Shown: positions 50,232 through 59,636, counted from the stretch's first letter. The stretch: 64,000 nucleotides of DNA from Candidatus Magasanikbacteria bacterium RIFOXYC2_FULL_42_28 (GCA_001784435.1 MFQZ01000003.1:5291-69290); one strand, 5' to 3'. Notes: a model not told the origin generated them from the letters alone. Numbers and translations: made by a program.

Positions 50232-50990
50232 ATGATTACTCGCCAACAATTAGAAATTATTAACCGAAAAACTTTGAAATATCCTTTGCATATTGCGGAA
50301 AAAGATTATTTTCTCACATTGGTTCTCCAAATTATTACCCAATCCACCCTCCAAGATACTCTTATTTTCAAAGGTGGTACCGCTCTACACCATACCTACT
50401 TGGAACAACATCGTTTTTCCGAGGACTTGGATTTTTCCGCCAACCAAAAACCGGTAGAATTGGAAGAATTGCGAAATATTTTTAGTGGTATTGACTATTT
50501 GAATATTAAAAAAGATTATCTCTCTGGCGCGACTGTAAAAATTGAAAAATTGCAATACACCGGCCCTTTAATTCAGCCCAATTCTTTGAAAGTGGAAATA
50601 GATTTTTTGCAAAATGTTTTGCTTCCTCCTCAAACCCTAAAATACAACAACGTCTGGAATATAGATTTTGAGGTAAAGGTAATGAACATCAAGGAAATCT
50701 GCGCTGAAAAAATTCGCGCCACGAACGATCGCGCTCGTTATCGCGATTTTTATGATTTATTTCTTATTTTAGAAAAATATCAACTTGATTTAAACGAAAT
50801 CGCCAGATATATAAAACAAAAAGAAATTAGAAAGCCGTTGACAAAAAACAACATAAAAAATAACTGGGCAATGATTGGTGCACAAAAAGAAATTGAAATG
50901 AGCCAAATATATTATTCTCGAATGATTGAGGATGGGGAGATAATGGCCATGATTGAAACTCTGCCATTTACCAAGATTACAAAAATATAA
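50232..50990 (+). CDS. abiEii: AbiEii-type nucleotidyltransferase toxin
   Basis: 252 residues. The motifs are in the AbiEii order: AEKDYFLTLVLQII, the nucleotidyltransferase motif IFKGGTALHHTYLEQHRFSEDLDFS (about 46-70), VEIDFLQNVLL, and the late basic AEKIRATNDRARYRDFYDLFLI. Studied AbiEii toxins transfer nucleotides, for example to tRNA, and act in phage abortive infection with AbiEi. It forms a type IV toxin-antitoxin pair with the preceding gene and borders the retroelement. Confidence 0.9.
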   Translation: MITRQQLEIINRKTLKYPLHIAEKDYFLTLVLQIITQSTLQDTLIFKGGTALHHTYLEQHRFSEDLDFSANQKPVELEELRNIFSGIDYLNIKKDYLSGATVKIEKLQYTGPLIQPNSLKVEIDFLQNVLLPPQTLKYNNVWNIDFEVKVMNIKEICAEKIRATNDRARYRDFYDLFLILEKYQLDLNEIARYIKQKEIRKPLTKNNIKNNWAMIGAQKEIEMSQIYYSRMIEDGEIMAMIETLPFTKITKI

Positions 50991-50994
50991 TAGT

Positions 50995-51023
50995 TTGACC
51001 AACGCCCGCAATTATACTACAAT
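50995..51023 (+). promoter_or_regulatory. promoter for ruvB, near-leaderless
   Basis: TTGACC at 50995-51000, 17 bases, TACAAT at 51018-51023. The ATG at 51033 would be about three bases from the start. Confidence 0.7.
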
Positions 51024-51032
51024 ACAGTCACT

Positions 51033-52070
51033 ATGGAAGAAGAAAATCAAAGTGAAGACGAGCGTTTAACCGCGCCTGACGAAAATCCGGAAGAAGCGGT
51101 GTTTGACAACACCTTGCGCCCCAAGCAATTGGGCGATTTTGTCGGCCAAAATCAGATTAAACAAAATTTAATGATTGCGATTGAGGCGGCCAAACAGCGC
51201 GGGGATTCTTTGGAGCATATTATGTTGTATGGCAACCCCGGCCTTGGCAAAACCACGCTCGCGCATATCATTGCCAAAGAAATGGGGGCAAATATTCGTG
51301 TCGCCGCCGGCCCGACTCTGGAAAAAGTTGGTGATCTCGCCGCGATTTTATCAAATTTACAAAAAGGCGATGTTTTGTTTATCGACGAAATTCATCGCTT
51401 GAATAAAACTATTGCCGAAGTACTATATCCGGCACTGGAAGATTTTGCTTTAGATATTATTATCGGCCAAGGTCCGGCCGCGCGCACTTTGCGGATGCCG
51501 ATTGCGCCGTTTACTATGATTGGCGCTACCACAAAATTAAGTTTATTACCTGGACCATTACGCGATCGTTTTGGTCACGTGTTTCACTTGAATTTTTACG
51601 AGCCCGAAGATATTAAAAAAATCGTTCACCGCAATGCCGGTATTTTAAATATGTCAGTAGAACAACCAGCGACGGATTTAATTTCTGCTCGCGCGCGCCG
51701 AACACCACGCATAGCAAACCGATTATTAAAACGCGTGCGTGATTTCGCGCAAGTTCATTTTAGCAGCAAACCGGTGAATCACAATATTGCCAAATCCGCG
51801 ATGGATGTTTTGGCAATTGATGAATTTGGCTTAGACGATGTTGACCGCGCCCTACTCACACTTTTAATTGAAAAATTTAATGGCGGGCCAACCGGATTAA
51901 ATACTTTGGCCGCCGCGATTTCCGAAGAAATGGATACAATCGAAACTGTCTACGAACCGTTTTTATTACAAATCGGATTTTTAGAACGCACGCCACGCGG
52001 ACGACGGGCTACTAAGGCGGCGTATGATCATTTAGGATTTAAATATTTGGAGAATTCAACATTATTGTAA
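51033..52070 (+). CDS. ruvB: Holliday junction branch-migration helicase RuvB
   Basis: 345 residues, full length. The opening DNTLRPKQLGDFVGQNQIKQNL, Walker A YGNPGLGKTTLAHI (about 66-79), Walker B VLFIDEIHRLN, sensor FTMIGATTKLSLLPGPLRDRFG and the C-terminal winged helix (ETVYEPFLLQIGFLERTPRGR) are canonical. It is a hexameric AAA+ motor that drives branch migration with RuvA; RuvC is at 25625. The acidic start (MEEENQSEDE) is slightly longer than in E. coli. Confidence 0.96.
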   Translation: MEEENQSEDERLTAPDENPEEAVFDNTLRPKQLGDFVGQNQIKQNLMIAIEAAKQRGDSLEHIMLYGNPGLGKTTLAHIIAKEMGANIRVAAGPTLEKVGDLAAILSNLQKGDVLFIDEIHRLNKTIAEVLYPALEDFALDIIIGQGPAARTLRMPIAPFTMIGATTKLSLLPGPLRDRFGHVFHLNFYEPEDIKKIVHRNAGILNMSVEQPATDLISARARRTPRIANRLLKRVRDFAQVHFSSKPVNHNIAKSAMDVLAIDEFGLDDVDRALLTLLIEKFNGGPTGLNTLAAAISEEMDTIETVYEPFLLQIGFLERTPRGRRATKAAYDHLGFKYLENSTLL

Positions 52071-52121
52071 AAATATATTACCAAGTGATTAACATTAATT
52101 AATAATTCTTGAAAAACCACT

Positions 52122-52877
52122 ATGCCCAACCATACCAATCTAGACAAAATGGGTACAGAATTAGGAACAGTAGATTTTTCTGTTGACGATCACGATGATA
52201 ACCAGACCAAACAAGTAGACCTCGGCGACATTGGAGACATAAGTACAGTTGAGTTAAATCTACCACACACACAACCATTATCTGAACAAGAAGAACGACG
52301 CATAGTAGACGTTGATTTCATTTTTGAACACCAGGGGAAAAAATGGAAAGGAAACATACGGTACGAAAGACAAAGATGGGAAGACGGAATTATATTGGAC
52401 TTCACTATTGATACTTTAACAAATGAGCGGGCTTTGTGTTTTCAAACATCGATCTTACCGGAAGGGGCAATAAAATCAAGTACAAGACAGAACAGTACAC
52501 AATATAAACATCTACTGCCTATTTCACGATTTGTCGCCCCCGAATACCGCCACCAAGGTTTAGGTGAACTAGGATTCAAATATATAGAAAAAACTGTTAA
52601 ACGGCTCGGCGAGCTACACCCCGATTTTAAAGTAGGGGCTATCGATCTTGATACATCACTTGCGTCTGTTGCCAAATTACTTTTGAGCCCGAATTTTTTA
52701 AGAAAAAACGGCTTTGAAAAATTTGCCAATGAACACCGAGATATGGGATACGTGCTTGGTGATGAAGAAAATATTGAAAATCTAAAAGCTGTTTTGGAGG
52801 AGGGTGTGGAGGCGTTTGCTGACCGCAAAGGACAAAAAAGTGCGGCATACGTACACTTAGTTAAAAAAATATTATGA
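52122..52877 (+). CDS. hypothetical protein with GNAT-like C-terminal region
   Basis: 251 residues. The first 60 are acidic and probably disordered. The middle (VDVDFIFEHQGKKWKGNIRYERQ) is beta-rich. Near 140-160, PISRFVAPEYRHQGLGELGFKYIEKTVKRL has the R-x-x-G-x-G/A acetyl-CoA loop of GNAT acetyltransferases, and FLRKNGFEKF is a typical GNAT end strand. The substrate is unknown and the assignment is tentative. It overlaps the next membrane protein gene by four bases. Confidence 0.6.
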   Translation: MPNHTNLDKMGTELGTVDFSVDDHDDNQTKQVDLGDIGDISTVELNLPHTQPLSEQEERRIVDVDFIFEHQGKKWKGNIRYERQRWEDGIILDFTIDTLTNERALCFQTSILPEGAIKSSTRQNSTQYKHLLPISRFVAPEYRHQGLGELGFKYIEKTVKRLGELHPDFKVGAIDLDTSLASVAKLLLSPNFLRKNGFEKFANEHRDMGYVLGDEENIENLKAVLEEGVEAFADRKGQKSAAYVHLVKKIL

Positions 52878-53137
52878 TCACCGCCCCACTCTATTCACTA
52901 TTACTTATATATTTAGCATTTTTAATTTTATTTGCCATTTTATCAATCGTCAATCTCTCTCATTTGGCACACACCGGCGCCCTAACTTTTGTAAGTTTTA
53001 TGGTGACGGCCATCATGGGGATAGTGGTGATATTAATTTTTTTCGGCACTTGGTTTTTACTAAAAGATATTGATTGGCAAACTCCACTGACAATTTGGAA
53101 CAGTGGTTGGTTTGGCGCGACTACCGATGTATATTAA
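52874..53137 (+). CDS. small membrane protein
   Basis: 87 residues with two long hydrophobic helices (about 5-25 and 38-62). Not recognised. It begins with an ATGA overlap on the preceding stop and is followed 4 bases later by the PH-domain membrane protein, so the three genes are probably one operon. Confidence 0.65.
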   Translation: MITAPLYSLLLIYLAFLILFAILSIVNLSHLAHTGALTFVSFMVTAIMGIVVILIFFGTWFLLKDIDWQTPLTIWNSGWFGATTDVY

Positions 53138-53141
53138 CCAT

Positions 53142-53684
53142 ATGAACCTACGCAGTTTTATCCATCAAAAATCTTACGAAAAAATTGTTCGCACGGTGCG
53201 TCGGCATCCGCTTACTTTTGTGCCGTATATTTTAACTTTTGCCGTGCTCGCCAGTGTCCCAATAATTGTTTGGTGGCTTTTAAATAACGCTTTTTCCGCT
53301 ATTGCCGGCAATCAAACTATTTACATTTTGGCGGTGCTGTTCGGTAGTATGTATTATTTGTCATTATGTTTATTTTTCTATTCCTATTTTACGACGTTTT
53401 ATTTGGATATGTGGATTATAACCAACGACCGCTTTATTGATGTGCGTCAAATCAGTTTGTTCGCCCGTTCGGTATCGGAAACGGATTTATACCAAATTCA
53501 AGATGTTACTTCCGAAGTCATCGGCCTGTTCGCCACTATTTTTCACTACGGTGATATCACTATTCAAACCGCGAGCGCCGTGCCCAAATTTATTATCCGC
53601 GATGCCAAAAATCCCCACGAGTTGCGCCAACTGATTTTGGATTTGGCGACGGAGGATAAAAAGTTTCATAATCAAACTACTTAA
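53142..53684 (+). CDS. PH domain (bPH2-like) membrane protein
   Basis: 180 residues from the ATG that begins MNLRSFIHQKSYEKIV. Two hydrophobic helices (about 24-46 and 55-85) are followed by a bacterial PH-like domain: LDMWIITNDRFIDVRQISLFARSVSETDLYQIQDVTSE and FHYGDITIQTASAVPKFIIRDAKNP. bPH2 proteins are membrane proteins of unknown detailed role. It is the last gene of a short operon. Confidence 0.8.
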   Translation: MNLRSFIHQKSYEKIVRTVRRHPLTFVPYILTFAVLASVPIIVWWLLNNAFSAIAGNQTIYILAVLFGSMYYLSLCLFFYSYFTTFYLDMWIITNDRFIDVRQISLFARSVSETDLYQIQDVTSEVIGLFATIFHYGDITIQTASAVPKFIIRDAKNPHELRQLILDLATEDKKFHNQTT

Positions 53685-53741
53685 AACACAAATACAAAAA
53701 AATCCTAAACAAAATCTGGATATTTTTTAATATCTAATTTT

Positions 53742-54173
53742 TTACTCCTGACCCCACAACAAATAAAAACGCTTTCTAAAAGAATCAGCAACTTTTTTAT
53801 CACTTAATTTAATGAAAGTCCTATCATCAGGCAAACTAATCAAAATTTTATTTTCATATATCAAAAAAACTGCTGGCGTCGTAACACTGTCTTTAAAATA
53901 CTTAACCTGTGTGTGGTTAATATATCTTAAACGCTCGCCAATATCCTGAGCAATATTATGTAAAAATATTTTAGCTTTAATTCCCTTCTCTGCTCTTTTT
54001 TTATGAAAATTTACAATAAATTTTGAAAATTCTAAATCAAAATTAAAAATCCCCATTACCAAAAGCTCATCACCGTATTTTAAAATTTCCAAAATATTAC
54101 CAAAGGCCTTTTCAAACCCTTCAGATCCGCTATAGATAACAATGAAATAGATGGCGCTTTTATCATCGCAACT
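53742..54173 (-). pseudogene. 5'-truncated TrmB-family regulator
   Basis: Only the C-terminal domain remains. The frame reads from about 54150 (YSGSEGFEKAFGNILEIL, then KYGDELLVMGIFNFD, ISLPDDRTFIKLSDKKVADS and FRKRFYLLWG), matching the ends of the TrmB regulators at 39778 and 60752. The winged helix is absent and the frame is stopped at 54174. Beyond about 54150 the DNA belongs to the truncated ABC gene on the other strand. An ATG at 54092 could start a 116-residue remnant. Confidence 0.65.
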
Positions 54174-54179
54174 TTAGCC

Positions 54180-55670
54180 ATGCAATTAAACGCTGTTGAT
54201 CATTTAGATTTGAAAACATTACTGCTGGGTCACCGTGAAGGATTGGGATTGGTAGTAAATAAAAATATTGTCAAAAGTGCTGACTTGGTCGGTAAAACAA
54301 TCGCTGTCCCGCACGAATTGTCTACTCATCACATTTTGCTAAAAAAATTCCTGGCAAAAGAGGGTTTAAACAGCACACAGGTCAAAATCAAACAAGTTGA
54401 CCCGCCAGATTTTGTTAGACAGTTGTCAAAAAAACAAATTGATGGTTATTTTGGTTCCGAACCATTTGGTTCTCAAGCCGAAGAACAATTTATCGGCAAA
54501 ATTTTTAAACTTTCTAAAGACATTCAAAAAAACCACATTGACTGCGTGCTGGCGATTGACAACGAGTGGGTAAAAAATAACGAAACGGCTACGCAGGAAT
54601 TTGTTCAAAGTTTGGTAAAAGCCGGCCAATTAATCCACAACAAACCAATTAAGGCCAGCGAAATTGGCGCAAAATTTTTAAACCAATCCCAAAAGGTTAT
54701 TTACAATGTATTGGCGCCTAAAAAAAGTCATTTGACTGCCTGGGATTTGGCGCCTATTTCAGACGAATTTGTCGAACTGCAATCTTGGGGTAAAAAATTA
54801 CATATTTTAAAATCAGTAATTGACATTGATTCCTTTGTAGAACCAAAATTTGCTAAAATAGCTTACACTGAATTAGCTGAAAAAAAAGCAACCAAAAAAA
54901 ATACAATAGAAATATTAAAAAAAGTTTTCTATCCGACAGCGTCGTTTGTATTTATCTTTGGCTTATGGGAAATATTGTCCCGTCTGGGCGTTTTTGCAAA
55001 CAACATTATGCCCGCTCCCTCGGAAATTTGGGTAGCACTGAAAGATGTGGCACGTTCTGGGGTTTTAGCGCAAAATGCTTGGGCCAGTTTGTATAGAGTT
55101 TTTGCCGGATTTTTGATAGCGACCACATTGGCCATTCCGATGGGCCTTATTATTGGCAGTAAAAAATATTTACACACCACTTTTAACCCACTGATTCAAA
55201 TCATCCGTACAATTTCTCCAATTTCATGGATACCGCTCGCGATCTTATGGTTCGGCATTGGCAACCAGCCAGCTATTTTTATCATATTTATTACTGCATT
55301 TTTTCCAATTCTGTTGTCCACAATGTTGGCGGTAAAAAACGTTGATCCAATATTAATAAAAGTAGCAGAAAACTTTGGCGCGACCGGTAATAAATTACTA
55401 TTTAAAATAATCCTGCCTGCCATATTCCCTTATATCATTATTGGGCTGCGCGTAAGTTTGGGGATTGCTTGGGTGATAGTGGTGGCGGCCGAAATGGTCG
55501 GCATGACTTCTGGGTTAGGGTATATGATTTTAGACGCCAGAAATTTTTTACGCACCGATTTAATTATTGCCGGCATGTTAGTGATTGGTCTAATCGGTTT
55601 TGCATTAGATTCTATGCTGGAATACTTTGAAAAACGTGCCAAAGCCGCTTGGGGACTTAAACAACAATAA
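54180..55670 (+). CDS. ABC transporter SBP-permease fusion (nitrate/sulfonate/taurine type), 5'-truncated
   Basis: 496 residues from the ATG at 54180, but the binding-protein frame is open back to 54084 and clearly enters mid-domain (NNEIDGAFIIATLAMQLNAV), so about the first lobe and any signal sequence are missing. Residues 1-235 are an NMT1/SsuA-like binding protein (GKTIAVPHELSTHHILLKKFL, IDGYFGSEPFGSQAEE). Residues 250-496 are a BPD-type permease with about six helices and the EAA-like loop ENFGATGNKLLFKIILPAIFPYII. The fused architecture occurs in this family. It may now be non-functional in solute capture. Confidence 0.75.
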   Translation: MQLNAVDHLDLKTLLLGHREGLGLVVNKNIVKSADLVGKTIAVPHELSTHHILLKKFLAKEGLNSTQVKIKQVDPPDFVRQLSKKQIDGYFGSEPFGSQAEEQFIGKIFKLSKDIQKNHIDCVLAIDNEWVKNNETATQEFVQSLVKAGQLIHNKPIKASEIGAKFLNQSQKVIYNVLAPKKSHLTAWDLAPISDEFVELQSWGKKLHILKSVIDIDSFVEPKFAKIAYTELAEKKATKKNTIEILKKVFYPTASFVFIFGLWEILSRLGVFANNIMPAPSEIWVALKDVARSGVLAQNAWASLYRVFAGFLIATTLAIPMGLIIGSKKYLHTTFNPLIQIIRTISPISWIPLAILWFGIGNQPAIFIIFITAFFPILLSTMLAVKNVDPILIKVAENFGATGNKLLFKIILPAIFPYIIIGLRVSLGIAWVIVVAAEMVGMTSGLGYMILDARNFLRTDLIIAGMLVIGLIGFALDSMLEYFEKRAKAAWGLKQQ

Positions 55671-55672
55671 AT

Positions 55673-56425
55673 ATGTCACTGATCCAAATACAAAACGTCA
55701 ATAAACTTTATACCGGTGCCATCAAACAAGACGAAAATTACGCGCTGGATATGGTTAACTTTGATATTAAACCGGGAGAATTTTTTTGCGTGCTTGGTCC
55801 TTCGGGTTGTGGCAAAACCACTCTACTCAATATCATGGCCGGATTTGAGAAACCAACTAATGGCAAAATTATTATCAACGGCTCCGAGGTTACTGGCCCA
55901 TCCCCTAAAAATATCGTAGTATTTCAAGAATATGGCCTATTCCCTTGGAAAACAGTAGAAAAAAATATTGAATTTCCTTTAAATTTAAATAAAACAAATG
56001 AAGAAACCAAAAGTAAAATCATCAAAGAAATTTTAGAATTGGTAAATTTAAGCGACTTTGCTAATAAAACACCAGCAGAATTATCAGGTGGTATGAAACA
56101 AAGGGTGGCTTTGGCGCGCGCGTTAGTGGTCCAACCAGAAATACTGTTTATGGATGAGCCCTTTGCTGCGCTGGACGAAATGACTAGAATAAAATTAGAA
56201 CGAGAATTGCTAAAAATCTGGAAAGGAAGAAAAATAACAGTGGTGTTTGTTACCCACAACATAGACAGTGCTATTACTCTTGGCGACAGAATAGCAGTGA
56301 TGACTCCTTGCCCCGGGAAAATCAAAAATATCCTTGATGTTAATCTTAAACGCCCTCGGGATATTACTTCCAATGAATTTGAAAATCTCAAAAAAGAAAT
56401 TTTGGTAGAATTTGATATCCAATAA
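55673..56425 (+). CDS. ABC transporter ATPase, SsuB/TauB/NrtD type
   Basis: 250 residues. Walker A GPSGCGKTT (about 42-50), Q-loop VFQEYGLFPWKTV, signature LSGGMKQRVALARAL, Walker B ILFMDEPFAALDE and switch His VFVTHNIDSAI are all intact. It begins two bases after the permease stop. It energises uptake of nitrate, sulfonates, taurine or a similar anion or precursor; the exact substrate cannot be told. Confidence 0.9.
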   Translation: MSLIQIQNVNKLYTGAIKQDENYALDMVNFDIKPGEFFCVLGPSGCGKTTLLNIMAGFEKPTNGKIIINGSEVTGPSPKNIVVFQEYGLFPWKTVEKNIEFPLNLNKTNEETKSKIIKEILELVNLSDFANKTPAELSGGMKQRVALARALVVQPEILFMDEPFAALDEMTRIKLERELLKIWKGRKITVVFVTHNIDSAITLGDRIAVMTPCPGKIKNILDVNLKRPRDITSNEFENLKKEILVEFDIQ

Positions 56426-56450
56426 ATATTTAAATATCATCCAAATTAAA

Positions 56451-56480
56451 AATACCCCGAGCGGGATATTTTTTTGTTTT
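56451..56480 (+). terminator. terminator after the ABC operon
   Basis: AATACCCC-GAG-CGGGATATT followed by a T run. Confidence 0.75.
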
Positions 56481-56485
56481 TAAAC

Positions 56486-56842
56486 TTATACCAATCCAAC
56501 CGCCGGCAAAACTTTTTTTAGCTTGTCAAAATTATCATTATGTCGTTTAACATCGCGCGCCATAAAGGTAATTTCTTCATCTTTCTTTCGATAATAACCG
56601 GCAATTTCATCAAATGTCTTCATTACTTTTGAAAAATCACTTTTGGTCATCATGTTTTGTTCAATCCGATCAAGTCGTTCAGTGTGATCAACAACAGTAC
56701 GAGCAATGATATCTAATTGGCAGTCATGATCGTCCAACCGCTTATTCATCGCCTCAAATTGGGCATCGTGCTCAATTAATTTTTTATTCAACACCACAAA
56801 TTGGGCATCGTGCTCCGTAAGTTTTTCCATTACTTCATCCAT
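56486..56842 (-). CDS. coiled-coil protein with EHDAQF repeats
   Basis: 118 residues. The first half is a coiled coil with repeated units (LTEHDAQFVVLNKKL, LIEHDAQFEAMNKRL, LDDHDCQLDIIA), the rest is basic and helical. No membrane segment. Proteins of this form are frequent in Patescibacteria genomes and have no known function. The repeats suggest growth by tandem duplication. Confidence 0.7.
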   Translation of the reverse strand: MDEVMEKLTEHDAQFVVLNKKLIEHDAQFEAMNKRLDDHDCQLDIIARTVVDHTERLDRIEQNMMTKSDFSKVMKTFDEIAGYYRKKDEEITFMARDVKRHNDNFDKLKKVLPAVGLV

Positions 56843-56889
56843 AAAAAATTTTTAGACACTTTAATTATACGCCCTTAACAATCGCCCTG

Positions 56890-57879
56890 TCAATACACCT
56901 TCTCCACCGCCACCCCCGTATAATAATATTGTAAAATTTGTAAATAATCCCAGCCATCGCGTTTGGCTCGCGCGCGCGCGTCATAGCAACTCATCCCGAC
57001 GCCGTGGCCGTATTTCTTTTTGCCTTTGTCATAAATCGCCACGACCGGTTGGAGCCACGGCTTATCAATTCCACCCCAAACCTGTTTGGATGTCTTGGTT
57101 ATACCATTGGAATTGGCAAAATAGGGCGCGGTAACGGTCCGGCCGTTGTAAGTGACCATCTGCCCATAAGTATCAGTCGCCGCTTGCGCCACTTTGGGCA
57201 TACTCATTTCCGAATTATACCCCAAATACAATTGATCCACGGTCGTAGCATAAACATCAAAAAAACTTTTTGATACGGGCACGCTCCGATCAATATTTAT
57301 AAACCCATAACTACGCGCGGCAACAAGCAACGCTTTGATATATTCAATCGGGTCGTTGTTGCCGGTCTCGCCGATGCCAGCGACATATTGCTCCAACGGC
57401 AATTCATTTACTACCCAGGGCATTTTGCTTTTGGGCGAATAAATATATTCCAAAGTGCCCCGATAAGCATTGAAATTGGTTTTGCCTTTATACGCGAGCG
57501 TTCTTTTGTATTCTAAAATTGTAAAATATCCGGCCGGATCTAACGGCACTAACCGAATCGGATCAGTAGTATCCAAATCAATTTCCGCGGTTTTAATAAA
57601 ATACGCGCCTTTTTTATACGACAAGGTTGTAGTCGCGCCCGGCATCAATACACCGACTAAAACCTCTCCCAAATATATTTGATGAGTATAATCAGACACA
57701 AACTGCACCGGCAAAGCGGATTTAAATAATCCAACGCGAATATTTGGTTCGGGCGACAAGGCCGTGCTGTAGCCGGTAAACGGGTCAATTTCAGCGACTA
57801 CTACCTGCTCAGCCCAAGCGGTCTTGGTTAAAATCAAAGAAAAGGCCAGTAAAAGTAAGATTGGATAAATTTTTTTCAT
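56890..57879 (-). CDS. SpoIID/LytB-domain protein
   Basis: 329 residues. A signal peptide or anchor (about 4-22, ending near AWAEQ) and then a SpoIID domain: FNAYRGTLEYIYS, VVNELPLEQYVAGIGE (the conserved Glu of the lytic site), KALLVAARSYGF, VDQLYLGYN and the closing GHGVGMSCYDARARAKRDG with YLQILQYYYTGV. SpoIID proteins cleave peptidoglycan strands lacking peptides. In this non-sporulating lineage it probably remodels the cell wall. Confidence 0.88.
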   Translation of the reverse strand: MKKIYPILLLLAFSLILTKTAWAEQVVVAEIDPFTGYSTALSPEPNIRVGLFKSALPVQFVSDYTHQIYLGEVLVGVLMPGATTTLSYKKGAYFIKTAEIDLDTTDPIRLVPLDPAGYFTILEYKRTLAYKGKTNFNAYRGTLEYIYSPKSKMPWVVNELPLEQYVAGIGETGNNDPIEYIKALLVAARSYGFINIDRSVPVSKSFFDVYATTVDQLYLGYNSEMSMPKVAQAATDTYGQMVTYNGRTVTAPYFANSNGITKTSKQVWGGIDKPWLQPVVAIYDKGKKKYGHGVGMSCYDARARAKRDGWDYLQILQYYYTGVAVEKVY

Positions 57880-57904
57880 AGGTGAATATTATACCACATT
57901 TTGA

Positions 57905-58040
57905 TAATGTTGTTAATATCAAATTGTTAATTTCAAAATCCAAATTTCCAATTTCCAATCAAATCCAAAATTCTAATATCAAATTTTACATTTTGGCTTT
58001 GACATTGATTTGACATTGGAAATTGGAAATTTGACATTAA
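57905..58040. repeat. AT-rich low-complexity spacer with TTTGACATTGA repeats
   Basis: Repeated AAATTTCCAATTTCCAAT and, at 57998-58018, TTTGACATTGATTTGACATT, shared with 22571-22592. AATTTCC and GGAAATT segments are inverted and could form a hairpin. No gene is seen. Confidence 0.65.
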
Positions 58041-58117
58041 TCGACTACAATTTACACATAAATAATTGCAAATTTAGTGATATTTAGATATACTTAATGC
58101 AAAGTTAACTATTACCA

Positions 58118-59557
58118 ATGTCCCTCATCCGCCAAATCGCCTACAACACCGGCGTACAAATTTCCGGCAAACTTTTGAGCACCGCGCTTGGCATCGCGGC
58201 AATTATGATTATGACGCGCACGCTCGGGGCTGAACAATTCGGCTGGTACGCCACGGCCACCGGTTTTTTACAATTTGTCGGATTATTTTCGGATTTTGGA
58301 TTCACCGTGACCACTTCCAATATGCTGTCCGAGCCCCGCTTTGACAAAACCCGCTTGCTCAATACTATTTTTTCTTGGCGCCTCCTCACCGCTCTAATTT
58401 TCAACGGCCTGGCGCCGTTTATTTTTTTATTTTTGCCCTATCCGGCCGAATTAAAATACGCCGTCTTCACCCTCTCACTATCTTTTTTTGCCATTGCTTT
58501 AAGCCAAATATTTTTCGGATATTACCAGGCCAAGCTTCGCGCCGGCACGCTCGTCGTTGGCGAAATTTTTGGTCGCACGGCGCTCGTTATCGGCACCGCG
58601 CTCGTGGCTTATTTTGGTCTGGGACTAATGCCAATTATCTGGCTCATCAGCGGGGCCGCGATTTTAAATTTAATTTATTTGTGGTCAAACGCCCCGGCCG
58701 TGCGCTTATGTTTTGATCGTGAAATTTCGCGCGCCCTTTATACCAAAATTTGGCCCAATGCCAGCGCGGTTTTGTTAAATTCTTTTTATCTTCAAGGCGA
58801 TCGCGTTATTTTGCCAATGTTTGTCGCACAAACCACGGTGGGATTATACAGCGCGGCCTATCGCGTTTTAGATATCATTATCCAAATTTCCGCCCTGACC
58901 ATGGGACTGCTTATGCCTCTTATCACCACGGCCTATATGAGTGGCGATCGCTTGGAATTTCAAAAACGCTGTAACTTGTCGCTTAATTTAACCGCGCTCA
59001 TCACCCTACCGATGCTAGCCGGTGGCATGGCTCTGGCCGAACCAATTATGCGTTTTGTCGGTGGCGCGGAATTTGGCGCTTCCGGACCAATTTTACGCGT
59101 TTTAATGTTAGCGGTATTCGGAGTATGTTTAGGAATGGTATTTGGCCATATCAATTTAGCGATTAATCGCCAACGTCAAGCCCTGTGGATTTATGGCTCG
59201 GACGCGCTCCTAAGTATTATTGGTTATTTTATTTTTATACCGCGCTACGGCATCACCGGCGCGCTGACTGTCACCATATTTTCCCAAATTTACGCCGGCA
59301 TTTTACTAATGGCGCTCGCCTATCGCGCCGGCAAATTATCTTTAAATTTTTTACCGCTGACAAAAATAATTTTGGCGAGCGCACTTATGGCCGGCGCGCT
59401 CTATTTTACCCCACCCTATAATTTAGCAATAAAAATTTTAATCGGCATCGCGGTCTATGGTGCCTCGGTCGTGGCGCTCGAAATTATCTCTTGGGAAACC
59501 GTCAAAGCAATTTTGGCCAAATCACCAGTTGTCATTAAACCGGCAAATGAGGTATAA
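58118..59557 (+). CDS. polysaccharide flippase (Wzx/MATE-like)
   Basis: 479 residues with about 12-14 transmembrane helices. The opening MSLIRQIAYNTGVQISGKLLSTALG, MTRTLGAEQFGWYATATGF and the central FYLQGDRVILPMFVAQTTVGLYSAAYRVLD are typical of the polysaccharide-synthesis/MOP flippases. It would turn lipid-linked sugars made by the 11.4-17.9 kb enzymes to the outer face. It is followed by a separate promoter at its 3' end. Confidence 0.88.
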   Translation: MSLIRQIAYNTGVQISGKLLSTALGIAAIMIMTRTLGAEQFGWYATATGFLQFVGLFSDFGFTVTTSNMLSEPRFDKTRLLNTIFSWRLLTALIFNGLAPFIFLFLPYPAELKYAVFTLSLSFFAIALSQIFFGYYQAKLRAGTLVVGEIFGRTALVIGTALVAYFGLGLMPIIWLISGAAILNLIYLWSNAPAVRLCFDREISRALYTKIWPNASAVLLNSFYLQGDRVILPMFVAQTTVGLYSAAYRVLDIIIQISALTMGLLMPLITTAYMSGDRLEFQKRCNLSLNLTALITLPMLAGGMALAEPIMRFVGGAEFGASGPILRVLMLAVFGVCLGMVFGHINLAINRQRQALWIYGSDALLSIIGYFIFIPRYGITGALTVTIFSQIYAGILLMALAYRAGKLSLNFLPLTKIILASALMAGALYFTPPYNLAIKILIGIAVYGASVVALEIISWETVKAILAKSPVVIKPANEV

Positions 59558-59558
59558 T
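59529..59558 (+). promoter_or_regulatory. promoter for the AI-2E-family gene
   Basis: TTGTCA at 59529-59534, 18 bases, TATAAT at 59553-59558, overlapping the end of the flippase gene. The leader has CTAATT repeats. Confidence 0.6.
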
Positions 59559-59636
59559 AGTGATGCGAAATTAACTAATTCACTAATTTCTAATTCGCTA
59601 ATTATCCACTACATTAATAAACTTTAAAACTAACAT

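Noticed and set aside
53742..54092. Complete small gene of 116 residues
   Set aside because: Its sequence is only the C-terminal part of a TrmB regulator and continues in frame upstream of the ATG, so it is better read as a truncated gene.
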